Below are positions 1 through 7,614 of a stretch of 64,000 bases of DNA, one piece after another. Below the pieces are notes generated by a model that was not told where the DNA came from, ran no database searches, and saw only the letters and a program-made list of their open reading frames with translations. The stretch is from Paenibacillus sp. J5C2022 (GTDB lineage: Bacteria; Bacillota; Bacilli; Paenibacillales; Paenibacillaceae), in NCBI RefSeq assembly GCF_025567625.1, contig NZ_JAOQJC010000010.1:1-64000 (forward strand), read 5' to 3'. The translations under genes and the position numbers were made by a program. Every line of letters starts with the position of its first letter. Position 1 is the stretch's first letter.

Positions 1-15
1 TATCTCAAGGCACCA
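1..15 (+). tRNA. 3' end of a tRNA cut by the window edge
   Basis: The first 15 bases look like the 3' acceptor strand of a tRNA: TCAAGGC, discriminator A and an encoded CCA. They sit 9 bases before the tRNA-His gene, the same close spacing as the rest of the cluster. The anticodon lies outside the window, so identity cannot be read. Confidence 0.65.
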
Positions 16-24
16 TTATTTCAT

Positions 25-101
25 GGCGGTCGTGGCGAAGGGGTTAACGCACCGGATTGTGGCTCCGGCATTCGTGGGTTCAAGTCCCATCGATCGCCCC
101 A
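25..101 (+). tRNA. tRNA-His (GTG)
   Basis: Cloverleaf with anticodon GTG inside a CCGGA/TCCGG anticodon stem. The acceptor stem GCGGTCG/CGATCGC carries the extra 5' G (position 25) opposite discriminator C, which is diagnostic of tRNA-His. CCA is encoded. Confidence 0.96.
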
Positions 102-121
102 TATAACGCTTAACAAATTGC

Positions 122-197
122 GAGCCATTAGCTCAGTTGGTAGAGCACCTGACTTTTAATCAGGGTGTCGAAGGTTCGAGTCCTTCATGGCTCACCA
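122..197 (+). tRNA. tRNA-Lys (TTT)
   Basis: Acceptor stem GAGCCAT/ATGGCTC, anticodon stem CCTGA/TCAGG with anticodon TTT, T-loop GGTTCGAGTCC and encoded CCA. Confidence 0.97.
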
Positions 198-206
198 GTT
201 TCATAT

Positions 207-293
207 GCGGTCGTGGCGGAATTGGCAGACGCGCTAGATTCAGGTTCTAGTGTCAGCAATGACGTGGAGGTTCGAGTCCTCTCGACCGCACCA
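207..293 (+). tRNA. tRNA-Leu (CAG)
   Basis: Class II tRNA with a long variable arm. The anticodon stem CTAGA/TCTAG encloses anticodon CAG. Acceptor GCGGTCG/CGACCGC and encoded CCA. Confidence 0.96.
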
Positions 294-296
294 TAT

Positions 297-371
297 GCGG
301 AAGTGGCTCAGCGGTAGAGCATCGCCTTGCCAAGGCGAGGGTCGCGGGTTCGATTCCCGTCTTCCGCTCCA
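297..371 (+). tRNA. tRNA-Gly (GCC)
   Basis: Anticodon GCC in a TCGCC/GGCGA stem, acceptor GCGGAAG/CTTCCGC, encoded CCA. Only 3 bases separate it from tRNA-Leu. Confidence 0.97.
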
Positions 372-375
372 TTAT

Positions 376-452
376 GCGCCCTTAGCTCAGCTGGATAGAG
401 CGTTTGACTACGAATCAAAAGGTCAGGAGTTCGAATCTCTTAGGGCGTGCCA
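376..452 (+). tRNA. tRNA-Arg (ACG)
   Basis: Anticodon ACG (expected to be modified to ICG) in a TTTGA/TCAAA stem. Acceptor GCGCCCT/AGGGCGT ends in a G-U pair. CCA is encoded. Confidence 0.95.
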
Positions 453-459
453 TTCCTTT

Positions 460-533
460 CGGGATGTAGCTCAGCTTGGTAGAGCACCTGGTTTGGGACC
501 AGGGGGTCGCATGTTCAAATCGTGTCATCCCGA
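460..533 (+). tRNA. tRNA-Pro (TGG)
   Basis: Anticodon TGG in a CCTGG/CCAGG stem, acceptor CGGGATG/CATCCCG. Unlike the other tRNAs of the cluster it has no encoded CCA: discriminator A is followed by TAT. It is the last gene before the terminator. Confidence 0.95.
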
Positions 534-542
534 TATCGAATA

Positions 543-577
543 AGCTCTTTATCCAAATTGGATAGGGGGCTTTTTTT
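543..577 (+). terminator. Intrinsic terminator of the tRNA operon
   Basis: A stem of about 12 bp (AGCTCTTTATCC with GGATAGGGGGCT, several G-U pairs) has loop AAATT and is followed by seven T residues. It lies directly after the last tRNA. Confidence 0.92.
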
Positions 578-633
578 GTCATTTCAAATGCTATAATACA
601 TAAATAACGTACAGTTCCCTAAGGAGTGGTCAG

Positions 634-702
634 ATGTCTGTATCAAGCGGGCAGCGGAAGGTAGCTGTAAGAATCGGCAACGGACAGAAAATTAGTAGTT
701 AA
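634..702 (+). CDS. Possible 22-residue peptide
   Basis: An ATG at 634 follows an AAGGAG ribosome binding site (621-626), and a TATAAT-like box lies at 592-597. The open frame runs 22 codons (MSVSSGQRKVAVRIGNGQ...). I recognise no family. The good Shine-Dalgarno is the only support; it may be the degraded 5' end of a lost gene. Confidence 0.22.
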   Translation: MSVSSGQRKVAVRIGNGQKISS

Positions 703-718
703 CTTGATCATTATGAAT

Positions 719-751
719 TAGGCAGCCGAATTCGAATGGACCGACTGCCTT
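719..751. other. Hairpin between 634 ORF and the XRE gene
   Basis: An inverted repeat AGGCAG...CTGCCT with a 21-base loop lies 3' of the minus-strand regulator. Neither side has a T-run, so it is at best a weak terminator. Confidence 0.3.
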
Positions 752-796
752 CGCTGTACAATTAGGCGAATAAAGGATTCGGGATTATTCAACGGG

Positions 797-1348
797 TCAG
801 AGAAGCAACGGACCGTTATCGGTTTCCGTATAGACGGATATGAGCACGGTTGCCGTATCATGCCCTATGTTTTTTACCAAATGTGGCGTGCAAGCGTTCC
901 AGCTGAAGGAATCGCCCTCTCCGAATTCGGCCGTATCTTCCCCTTGCTCCGCGTAGATTCTTCCTGTGATCACGATGTGAACTTCTTCGCCTTCATGAGC
1001 ATGAGGCCCATCGCCCGTCGAAGCTCCGGGAGGAAGTTCTACAAGCATCATCCTCATATTCTTCGTGGAGCTCAGATGCTCCACTTTCAACTTCTCGGAA
1101 CCGCTTGTCGTTATCTTCCGTTCATTGTGCCGGACGATATTCATTCGGTCCTCTTTCTTCAATAGTAAATAAGCCAGCGGCACCTTTAATGCTTGAGCTA
1201 TATTTTCCAGAGTCGATATGGAGGGAGAGGTCTTATTGTTCTCCACCTGACTCATAAAGCCTTGAGACAAACCGGTTTCCTCGCATATTTGAGCGATTGT
1301 AATGTTCTTTCGTTTCCGAATGGCCCGGATAGCGGAGCCGATATCCAT
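797..1348 (-). CDS. XRE-family regulator with C-terminal cupin domain
   Basis: 183 residues. Residues about 6-60 form an XRE helix-turn-helix (AQICEETGLSQGFMSQVE, then SPSISTLENIAQAL). Residues about 105-180 form a small cupin beta-barrel (HAHEGEEVHIVITG, then a late His in CTPHLVKNIG). Proteins of this build are cytosolic repressors or activators whose cupin domain senses a small ligand. The gene diverges from the DODA-type dioxygenase at 1506 across 157 bp of AT-rich DNA, so that gene is its likely target. Length and both domains look complete. Confidence 0.9.
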   Translation of the reverse strand: MDIGSAIRAIRKRKNITIAQICEETGLSQGFMSQVENNKTSPSISTLENIAQALKVPLAYLLLKKEDRMNIVRHNERKITTSGSEKLKVEHLSSTKNMRMMLVELPPGASTGDGPHAHEGEEVHIVITGRIYAEQGEDTAEFGEGDSFSWNACTPHLVKNIGHDTATVLISVYTETDNGPLLL

Positions 1349-1410
1349 ATGATTGCACCTCTTGAATATTTGTCATATAAAACATAATTACATATTAACA
1401 ATTTTTCAGT

Positions 1411-1438
1411 TGACAAGCTATGTATTTTATATTAAATT
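1411..1438 (+). promoter_or_regulatory. Putative promoter for the dioxygenase gene
   Basis: A consensus -35 box TTGACA (1411-1416) is followed after 16 bases by a -10-like TTAAAT (1433-1438), inside the divergent region shared with the XRE-cupin regulator. The -10 choice is uncertain because the whole region is AT-rich. Confidence 0.45.
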
Positions 1439-1505
1439 ACTCATATAAATTATATTTTATTATAACTAATATATAAATCCAATCAGTCAAGGAGTGAGAA
1501 GAATT

Positions 1506-2276
1506 ATGATGCCTTCCTATTTTTTCGCGCACGGCGCACCGTCGATCGTGCTTGAAGATAATGAATATACGCAAATGCTGAAAATATTCAAGGATCAAAC
1601 GCCCCGACCGAAAGCGATCGTCCTCTTCTCTGCACATTGGGAGGAATCGGTGCAGGTCATCGGTGCCGCAGAAACGTACGGAACGATCTATGACTTTGGC
1701 GGGTTTCAGGACGAGCTTTACGAAATGACTTATCCCGCCAATAGCGATCGTCCCCTCAGTGAGCAGATTCAATCTCTGTTGTTGAAGCACGGCATTCCAA
1801 GCGAGCTTGATGATAAGAGAGGACTCGATCATGGGGCGTGGGCGATACTGAAGCTATTGTACCCGGATGCGGATATCCCGATTGTAGCTTTATCCGTGAA
1901 CCGGTTTTTGACAAACGAACAACAGTACCAAATCGGCAAAGCATTAGGAAAGCTCAGGGAGCATGATGTCCTTATTATCGGGAGCGGAGGGACCGTTCAC
2001 AACTTGAGAGCATTGAATTGGCGCTCGCAAGGAGTTGACGAGTGGGCGGAGCAGTTCGACAATTGGCTTCAGAGCAAGCTGGAATCCTGGGATACAGAAG
2101 CGCTGTTCCATTATCATGAACAGGCTCCGCACGCCCGCGAGGCCGTCCCGACAAGCGAGCACTTTATTCCGCTACTGCTTGCGATGGGAAGCGGCGACGC
2201 CAATCGTCAGGCGAAGCTGCTTCACCGCAGCTATCAATTCGGCAACCTGAGCCTAAGCTGCTGGCAATTTCAATAA
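1506..2276 (+). CDS. DODA-type extradiol aromatic ring-opening dioxygenase
   Basis: About 256 residues, full length for the LigB-like/YgiD family (4,5-DOPA extradiol dioxygenase fold). Family motifs are present: FFAHGAPS near the N-terminus, LFSAHWE, LDHGAWAIL and IIGSGGTVHN, with the His residues expected to bind the metal. The start at 1506 is preferred because AAGGAG lies at 1489-1494; a GTG at 1494 overlaps that site. Known members open catecholic rings, but substrates vary and several are annotated only by fold. The divergent cupin regulator suggests induction by a small molecule. The neighbouring GTP cyclohydrolase II could belong to the same transcript. Confidence 0.85.
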   Translation: MMPSYFFAHGAPSIVLEDNEYTQMLKIFKDQTPRPKAIVLFSAHWEESVQVIGAAETYGTIYDFGGFQDELYEMTYPANSDRPLSEQIQSLLLKHGIPSELDDKRGLDHGAWAILKLLYPDADIPIVALSVNRFLTNEQQYQIGKALGKLREHDVLIIGSGGTVHNLRALNWRSQGVDEWAEQFDNWLQSKLESWDTEALFHYHEQAPHAREAVPTSEHFIPLLLAMGSGDANRQAKLLHRSYQFGNLSLSCWQFQ

Positions 2277-2288
2277 TATTGATGAAGT

Positions 2289-2312
2289 CCTGCATAGCGG
2301 GTTTGTATTTTC
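2289..2312 (+). terminator. Weak terminator-like hairpin after the dioxygenase
   Basis: A short stem CCTGC/GCGGG with loop ATA is followed by TTTGTATTTT. The stem is only 5 bp with a G-U pair, so read-through into the next gene is likely. Confidence 0.3.
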
Positions 2313-2380
2313 AACAAAATAAAGAACAAAGGTGACTAATCGGAATCATACATTGTGATCAATAAAGGAGATTCGCTGCC

Positions 2381-3142
2381 ATGCCTGCTGTAAAAAACTT
2401 TGATCCTGAAGCCATATCGCTTCTGAAAGATAAAATCAAACTCATTAAGACAGATAAAGGAGCCATCTATCTGGTCGGACCCATCCAGCTTCCGGTTAAT
2501 TTGTTCGGGGAGACGGCCCAGTTTCAATGGTATTGCTGGCTGAATTGCAACGAAGTGACGGAGGATTTCGAGCGCATTGTCGCCAAATTATCTTCTGCTA
2601 ATCTGGCCGAATATCAACAATCCAGCGTACTTGTCCATGGCGACTTTCATGATGCCGATCAAGCGTTGATCCGATTTCATTCTATTTGTCACACCGGAGA
2701 TATTTTCGGAAGCAAAAGATGCGATTGCGGCTATCAGCTCAAGCAGTCGATGAAGCACATTGCCGATCAGGGAAGCGGAGCACTATTTTATTTGGCCAAT
2801 CATGAGGGGAGAGGCATCGGGCTTTTCAGCAAAGCACTTGCCTATATATTGCAGGAGAACGGATACGATACAGTGGATGCCAATCTGCAGCTGGGATTCG
2901 CAGATGACGCACGCGATTACAGCGATGCGATCCAGGTGTTGAAGGCGTTGCGGACTAAGCCGGTTACCTTAATGACGAACAATCCGAAAAAGTTGGATGC
3001 GCTTAGAGAAGCAGGCCTGGATGTGGAGGATCGCGTGCAGCTGTGGGGGGATGTATCTCCGTACAACGAGAAATATTTGAAGACGAAAATCGAACGGTCC
3101 GGGCACTTGAATGAAGACGAGGGCTGCTGCCATAACGACTGA
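2381..3142 (+). CDS. ribA: GTP cyclohydrolase II (RibA-type, stand-alone)
   Basis: 253 residues. The family opens the GTP ring, releasing formate and pyrophosphate, as the first step of riboflavin synthesis. The zinc-binding Cys set is complete (HSICHTGD, then RCDCGYQL). NHEGRGIGL, DANLQLGFADDARDY and LMTNNPKKLDAL match the substrate and catalytic regions. No DHBP synthase domain is fused, and no other rib genes or FMN riboswitch are nearby, so this may be a second copy serving a side pathway. The start follows AAAGGAG. The N-terminal 60 residues are less conserved, and the tail ends in a Cys-Cys-His stretch. Confidence 0.9.
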   Translation: MPAVKNFDPEAISLLKDKIKLIKTDKGAIYLVGPIQLPVNLFGETAQFQWYCWLNCNEVTEDFERIVAKLSSANLAEYQQSSVLVHGDFHDADQALIRFHSICHTGDIFGSKRCDCGYQLKQSMKHIADQGSGALFYLANHEGRGIGLFSKALAYILQENGYDTVDANLQLGFADDARDYSDAIQVLKALRTKPVTLMTNNPKKLDALREAGLDVEDRVQLWGDVSPYNEKYLKTKIERSGHLNEDEGCCHND

Positions 3143-3145
3143 CAG

Positions 3146-3183
3146 GAAAGCTTCGCGTAGCTTAACGGCTCCGCGAAGCTTTC
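3146..3183. terminator. Convergent terminator hairpin
   Basis: A perfect 12-bp inverted repeat (GAAAGCTTCGCG at 3146-3157 and CGCGAAGCTTTC at 3172-3183) lies between the converging ends of ribA and the AraC-type sensor. It can serve both strands, although T-runs are short. Confidence 0.75.
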
Positions 3184-3195
3184 TTGCTTGCGCTG

Positions 3196-5502
3196 TCATC
3201 CCTCCGCCTCCTCCGTGAAATGGACACTCCTGCGATATTCACTGGGCGACTGTCCGGTCCACTTCTTGAACATCCGGTTGAACGACGAAGCGTTATGATA
3301 GCCGACCTGCTTGCCAATATCGGCAATACCGCCCTCCGTTTGGGCCAGCAGTTGCTGTGCGTTGCGCAATCTCGTCCTGTTCAGATGCTCGGTGAAGTTT
3401 TCGCCGGTCTTCTCTTTAATGTAAGCGGACAGATAAGCGCTGGACATGTTCAGCTTGCCGGACAGGTAGTCCAGCGACAATTCTTCCCGATATTCCTCGT
3501 CCACGATTTGAAGCACTCGGTTAATGACGGGATCGCCGATTTGTTCCGCTCTCTCTTGCATCAGTCCCCCCGCATGCCAGAACAAGCGGCGAAATCCGTC
3601 CTTGTATTCTGCAAGCGTACAGCATTCTCCCAATTGGCGCAGCGAAGATTTCAGCTGCCAGTCGGTCTGTGCTGCTACCCCGCTGCGCTCCAGACTGTGC
3701 AGCAACTTGGCCGTCCACTCCTCCACAGCTTTCCGGAATTGCTCGGCGGTAGCCTGCTTCTCGTGAAGCTCGTCGAGTCGCCTCTCGACGATAGACAACA
3801 TGTTCTCCGGCTGGCCAGATTGAATGGCCGCATGGAGCTCTTGCTGCTGCATATTATTGAAGAAGATTGTAGCAGGGACGCTGCCTCCGGAATCGGCGAA
3901 TATCTGCATCTCTTCCAATAGCAGCGACCTGCGGCTCATTCCGATAACCTGATCGTACGCATAATTGAATTGGGAAGAGTGCTCGAAGTGCGAGCTGACT
4001 GCAGCAGTCACCAGATAGTATTCATGATCCCGGTCGACAATAGACTTCAGCTTGCGAAGCATGTTCAGAATACCTTCACGTTGCCGTCCCTTGATAACGG
4101 ACAGAATCTGGTCCTTCTCCATCTGGAACGTGTGGGAATCCGGGAATGTCCCTGTGCAAATAAATCCAATATGCTCGCGCAAGGCGTACAAAGCTTTCTC
4201 GACAGGAATCTGGCTGGCAGCCAGTCCCGCTGGACGAAGCCGAAGCGTATACAGCACGATATGATACGACTCGTCCATCGCCAGGAACTCGTTCCATTCT
4301 TGAATATCGTGGTTGATGCTTTTCAGCTTATTCATATAGCCATAGCTCGTCAGAATGGATGAATGCCGTGCGATTTCCTCCTGAATAGACGCTTTCTCCC
4401 GAACCAGCTCGCGCATGTTGGCATGAATGAGATTGAATTCCTTGATGCCGCTGTTCAGTTGATCCGCATTGGGATGCATAAGCTCCGAGAGCATGCGCTT
4501 CACCGGACGATGAATCCGATTGCTGAACACGTAGGAGGCGAATAGCGCGATTACGATGGACATAGCGGCGATTAAAAGCAAGCCCAGCGACAGCTTCTGC
4601 GCTTGAGACGCAATGCTGTTCTGAGGTACGGAGGAGATGTACCTTCTTCCTTCGCTATCGGTCTGCCAGAAGTAATAGCTGTCGCCCGCGTGCAGGTAAC
4701 CGGAATCGCCATCCATCGTCGGCAATTCTTGTACCTCCTGCCCGCCCGTTGCCAGCAGCGTCTTGCCTTCCCGATCGCGGATTAACAGCGCGCGCGATTC
4801 ATCGCTCGTGAAGAATGCGCCAAGCACTTGCTGAATGTCAATAAGAGCGATCACCCGGTAATCGGCAGATAGGACTTCGAATGCATAAGGCAGCAGCAGC
4901 TTGTCTTCCCGCAGCTCGTCCGATCTGTGGAATGAAGCGGCAGGAAGCAGACGGAATGTCTGGCGGGTCGGTTCTTTCCAGAAGGATAACGGATAGTCGC
5001 TGCTTGCATAAGCCCGTCCGAACATATCTTCTTCGCTGCTGCTGCCTGCCTGATCGAGTGTGACGGAGGCGCTTCCGTACTGTATGATAAGCGCTTGCAG
5101 ATACAAGTACGGATTGAAACTCTCTCGTCTGATGGAGGCGACAGTATCCTTGGCCAGCCAATAATCCGGTTGCTCCTGCGGCGCTCTGCGCAATTGACCT
5201 GCGAATTCGGATACCGCCTTATCGTTGTACAAGCTGTGCAGCATCATTTGCACTCTGGAGAAGTAGTAATCGAATTTGTCCGTCGACTCGGCTAGCAGCT
5301 GTTGATTCGATGCGATAACCCTTTTCTGGACGTTGGAAATAATAAAAGCAAATGAAAAAATATGAAATAAAGTAAACAGCACGATGATGGACAAAAAGCT
5401 AAGGAAAATCTTCATGAATAAGCTCTGGTCCGTTGACTTCCTCTCCATTCCGTCCAACTCCCTCCATTCCGTCGCGCCGTTCATGCACGCTTCCAATAGC
5501 AT
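3196..5502 (-). CDS. Membrane-bound AraC-type sensor-regulator
   Basis: Up to 768 residues; ATG codons at residues 1, 7 and 19 are all possible starts. A transmembrane helix lies near residues 28-55 (FMKIFLSFLSIIVLFTLF), followed by an extracytoplasmic sensor region of about 240 residues, a second helix (SLGLLLIAAMSIVIALFASY), a linker, and a C-terminal AraC double helix-turn-helix (LSLDYLSGKLNMSSAYLS, then GYHNASSFNRMFKKWTG). Such proteins bind a signal outside the membrane and activate adjacent sugar transporter genes. The Lpl-type importer at 5657-9252 is transcribed divergently and is the expected target. All parts look intact. Confidence 0.9.
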   Translation of the reverse strand: MLLEACMNGATEWRELDGMERKSTDQSLFMKIFLSFLSIIVLFTLFHIFSFAFIISNVQKRVIASNQQLLAESTDKFDYYFSRVQMMLHSLYNDKAVSEFAGQLRRAPQEQPDYWLAKDTVASIRRESFNPYLYLQALIIQYGSASVTLDQAGSSSEEDMFGRAYASSDYPLSFWKEPTRQTFRLLPAASFHRSDELREDKLLLPYAFEVLSADYRVIALIDIQQVLGAFFTSDESRALLIRDREGKTLLATGGQEVQELPTMDGDSGYLHAGDSYYFWQTDSEGRRYISSVPQNSIASQAQKLSLGLLLIAAMSIVIALFASYVFSNRIHRPVKRMLSELMHPNADQLNSGIKEFNLIHANMRELVREKASIQEEIARHSSILTSYGYMNKLKSINHDIQEWNEFLAMDESYHIVLYTLRLRPAGLAASQIPVEKALYALREHIGFICTGTFPDSHTFQMEKDQILSVIKGRQREGILNMLRKLKSIVDRDHEYYLVTAAVSSHFEHSSQFNYAYDQVIGMSRRSLLLEEMQIFADSGGSVPATIFFNNMQQQELHAAIQSGQPENMLSIVERRLDELHEKQATAEQFRKAVEEWTAKLLHSLERSGVAAQTDWQLKSSLRQLGECCTLAEYKDGFRRLFWHAGGLMQERAEQIGDPVINRVLQIVDEEYREELSLDYLSGKLNMSSAYLSAYIKEKTGENFTEHLNRTRLRNAQQLLAQTEGGIADIGKQVGYHNASSFNRMFKKWTGQSPSEYRRSVHFTEEAEG

Positions 5503-5537
5503 TTATGTTACAGCAACAAGGCTGTGAGCGAAAGATG

Positions 5538-5569
5538 ACATTGTTTTAGATGCTTTGCACATTTTACGA
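5538..5569 (+). promoter_or_regulatory. Possible AraC-type operator before the first importer
   Basis: Two ACATT-starting imperfect repeats (5538 and 5559) are 21 bp apart in the divergent region, similar in period to the clearer 22-bp repeats at 45795 and 54201. Candidate -35 TTAACA lies at 5577-5582. The repeat is short and degenerate. Confidence 0.28.
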
Positions 5570-5656
5570 TTTCGGTTTAACAAAGCCTATGGAGACTGGC
5601 ATATGACACGATTCATAAGCAAAGGCAAGATTCTAAAATATCGGTGATAGTCGCGG

Positions 5657-6670
5657 ATGGATGGCTGCCGGTATGATGGGCGTGAAGGGGGTGAGAAGCT
5701 GGAACAAATCCGGGGAGCAAGGATAGACAGAGAGCAAGCGCTAACGAGGGGAAGGGCCGGCGTATGGCGCGTAAGGCTGCTTCGCATGAGGAGAAACTAT
5801 GATTTATACTTGTTGTTCTTGCCCGTCATCGTTTATTATGTGTTGTTCCATTACGTACCGATGTACGGAGTGCAGATTGCATTCAAGGAGTTCATTGCCA
5901 CGAAAGGAATTTGGGGCAGCCCGTGGGTGGGGTTCGAGCATTTCGAGCGTTTCTTCGACAGCTATTACTTCTGGAGGCTGATCTGGAATACGCTTGGCAT
6001 CGGATTATATGAACTGGTCGCTGGCTTTCCTCTTCCGATCTTGCTCGCGTTGCTCATACACGAGCTGCGTTCCGAGCGTTATCGGAGGTTCGTGCAGACG
6101 GTGACTTATGCGCCGCACTTTCTCTCCACTGTTGTCGTCGCGGGCATAATCATGATGTTCCTGTCCAAGGAGACCGGCTTGTTGAATCGGCTTATGGAGT
6201 GGGCGGGCGGAGAGAAGATCGGATTCCTGACGGAGCCGGCCTGGTTCAAGACCATCTTCGTCGGATCGGGCATATGGCAGAGCATGGGCTGGAACTCGAT
6301 CATCTTCCTGGCGGCACTGTCAGGCATTGACCCCCAGTTGCATGAAGCGGCCAAAATCGACGGGGCGAGCAGATTGCGGCGCATATGGCATATCAACCTG
6401 CCGGGCATTATGCCTACCATTGTCATCCTGTTGATCTTGAATGTCGGTTCGGTGCTGGGCGTCGGGTTCGAGAAGATCTATCTTCTTCAGAACAGTCTCA
6501 ATATGTCGGCATCCGATGTCATCTCGACCAGCGTCTATCGCAGCGGCATTCAAGGCGCCGAATACAGCTATTCCGCAGCGGTCGGGCTGTTCAATGCGGT
6601 AGTCAATTTCGTTCTGCTGGTTGCCGTCAACGTTATTGCGCGCAGATTGAACGAGACAAGCTTATGGTAA
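5657..6670 (+). CDS. Sugar ABC transporter permease, LplB type
   Basis: 337 residues with six predicted membrane segments, starting at LYLLFLPVIVYYVLFHYVPM. The permease EAA loop that docks the ATPase is visible (EAAKIDGASRLRRIWHINLP). The family imports oligosaccharides or uronides together with a second permease, a lipoprotein and a shared MsmX-like ATPase encoded elsewhere, consistent with no ATPase gene here. The start is uncertain: ATG 5657 lacks a good ribosome binding site and the first conserved segment begins near residue 44. The next gene follows 15 bases after the stop. Confidence 0.9.
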   Translation: MDGCRYDGREGGEKLEQIRGARIDREQALTRGRAGVWRVRLLRMRRNYDLYLLFLPVIVYYVLFHYVPMYGVQIAFKEFIATKGIWGSPWVGFEHFERFFDSYYFWRLIWNTLGIGLYELVAGFPLPILLALLIHELRSERYRRFVQTVTYAPHFLSTVVVAGIIMMFLSKETGLLNRLMEWAGGEKIGFLTEPAWFKTIFVGSGIWQSMGWNSIIFLAALSGIDPQLHEAAKIDGASRLRRIWHINLPGIMPTIVILLILNVGSVLGVGFEKIYLLQNSLNMSASDVISTSVYRSGIQGAEYSYSAAVGLFNAVVNFVLLVAVNVIARRLNETSLW

Positions 6671-6685
6671 GAAGGAGTGTTGCGG

Positions 6686-7567
6686 ATGATGGAAAATCGG
6701 CAGGATGTCTGGACGGAGCGAATCATTGCGATCATACTGGGCGTTGTGTCGCTCATCGTTCTCTATCCCCTGTGGTATGTCTTTATTGCTTCCATCAGCA
6801 GTCCGGAGAAGGTGCTCGTTGGCGAGGTATGGCTATGGCCGTCCGACCTTCAGTTCGTCGGCTACGAGAGACTGCTGCAGAATGGTGAGGTCATCCGGGG
6901 ATATGCCAACACCATCATGTATACTGTCGGAGGTACCGCATTGAATCTGGCTCTGACCATCGCAGCAGCGTACCCGCTATCCCGCAAGGACTTCGATGGT
7001 CGTGGGTTGTTCACGGGCATCATTGTATTTACAATGTTTTTCGGAGGAGGACTTATTCCCACTTATCTGCTGGTGAAAGACTTGAACCTGCTCAATACGT
7101 TCTGGGCGCTCATTCTGCCTTCGGCCATATCGGTATGGAATGTCATTATTATGCGGACGTTCTTCCAGACCGGCATACCTTATGAACTGCAGGAAGCTGC
7201 ATTCATTGACGGCTGCTCCAATATGCAGGCGCTCATACGCATTATATTGCCAATCTCGGGCCCGGTTATTGCGGTCATGCTGCTATTCTACGGGGTGAGC
7301 CATTGGAATGCCTACTTCAGCGCGCTCATGTATTTGACGAATCGGGACTTGTACCCGCTGCAGCTGATCCTTCGGGAAATTCTGATTCAAGGCCAGATGC
7401 AGGATATGGTGGGAATCGGAGACGATACGAACATGAAGAGCATGATGGACAGCGAGGCGATCAAGTTCGCCGCGGTCATCGTCGCTAATCTGCCAATGTT
7501 GATTCTTTATCCGTTCTTGCAGAAGTACTTTGTCAGAGGCGTCATGATTGGAGCCATTAAAGGTTAA
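6686..7567 (+). CDS. Sugar ABC transporter permease, YtcP/LplC type
   Basis: 293 residues. Membrane segments and the EAA-loop region (ELQEAAFIDGCSNMQALIRI) match the second permease of Lpl-type importers. The tail FVRGVMIGAIKG is the conserved C-terminus of this subfamily. Start 6686 is preferred because AAGGAG lies at 6672-6677, eight bases upstream; a GTG at 6677 overlaps it. It pairs with the permease at 5657 and the binding protein at 7615. Confidence 0.92.
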   Translation: MMENRQDVWTERIIAIILGVVSLIVLYPLWYVFIASISSPEKVLVGEVWLWPSDLQFVGYERLLQNGEVIRGYANTIMYTVGGTALNLALTIAAAYPLSRKDFDGRGLFTGIIVFTMFFGGGLIPTYLLVKDLNLLNTFWALILPSAISVWNVIIMRTFFQTGIPYELQEAAFIDGCSNMQALIRIILPISGPVIAVMLLFYGVSHWNAYFSALMYLTNRDLYPLQLILREILIQGQMQDMVGIGDDTNMKSMMDSEAIKFAAVIVANLPMLILYPFLQKYFVRGVMIGAIKG

Positions 7568-7614
7568 TTCGGTTACAATATTAATGGGATGTACGAAAGG
7601 GAGATCGGGCGAAC

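Noticed and set aside
250..543. 97-codon open frame over the tRNA cluster
   Set aside because: It runs through four tRNA genes; the open frame is accidental.
2277..2380. FMN riboswitch before GTP cyclohydrolase II
   Set aside because: The gap is only 104 bases and lacks the conserved FMN aptamer blocks.
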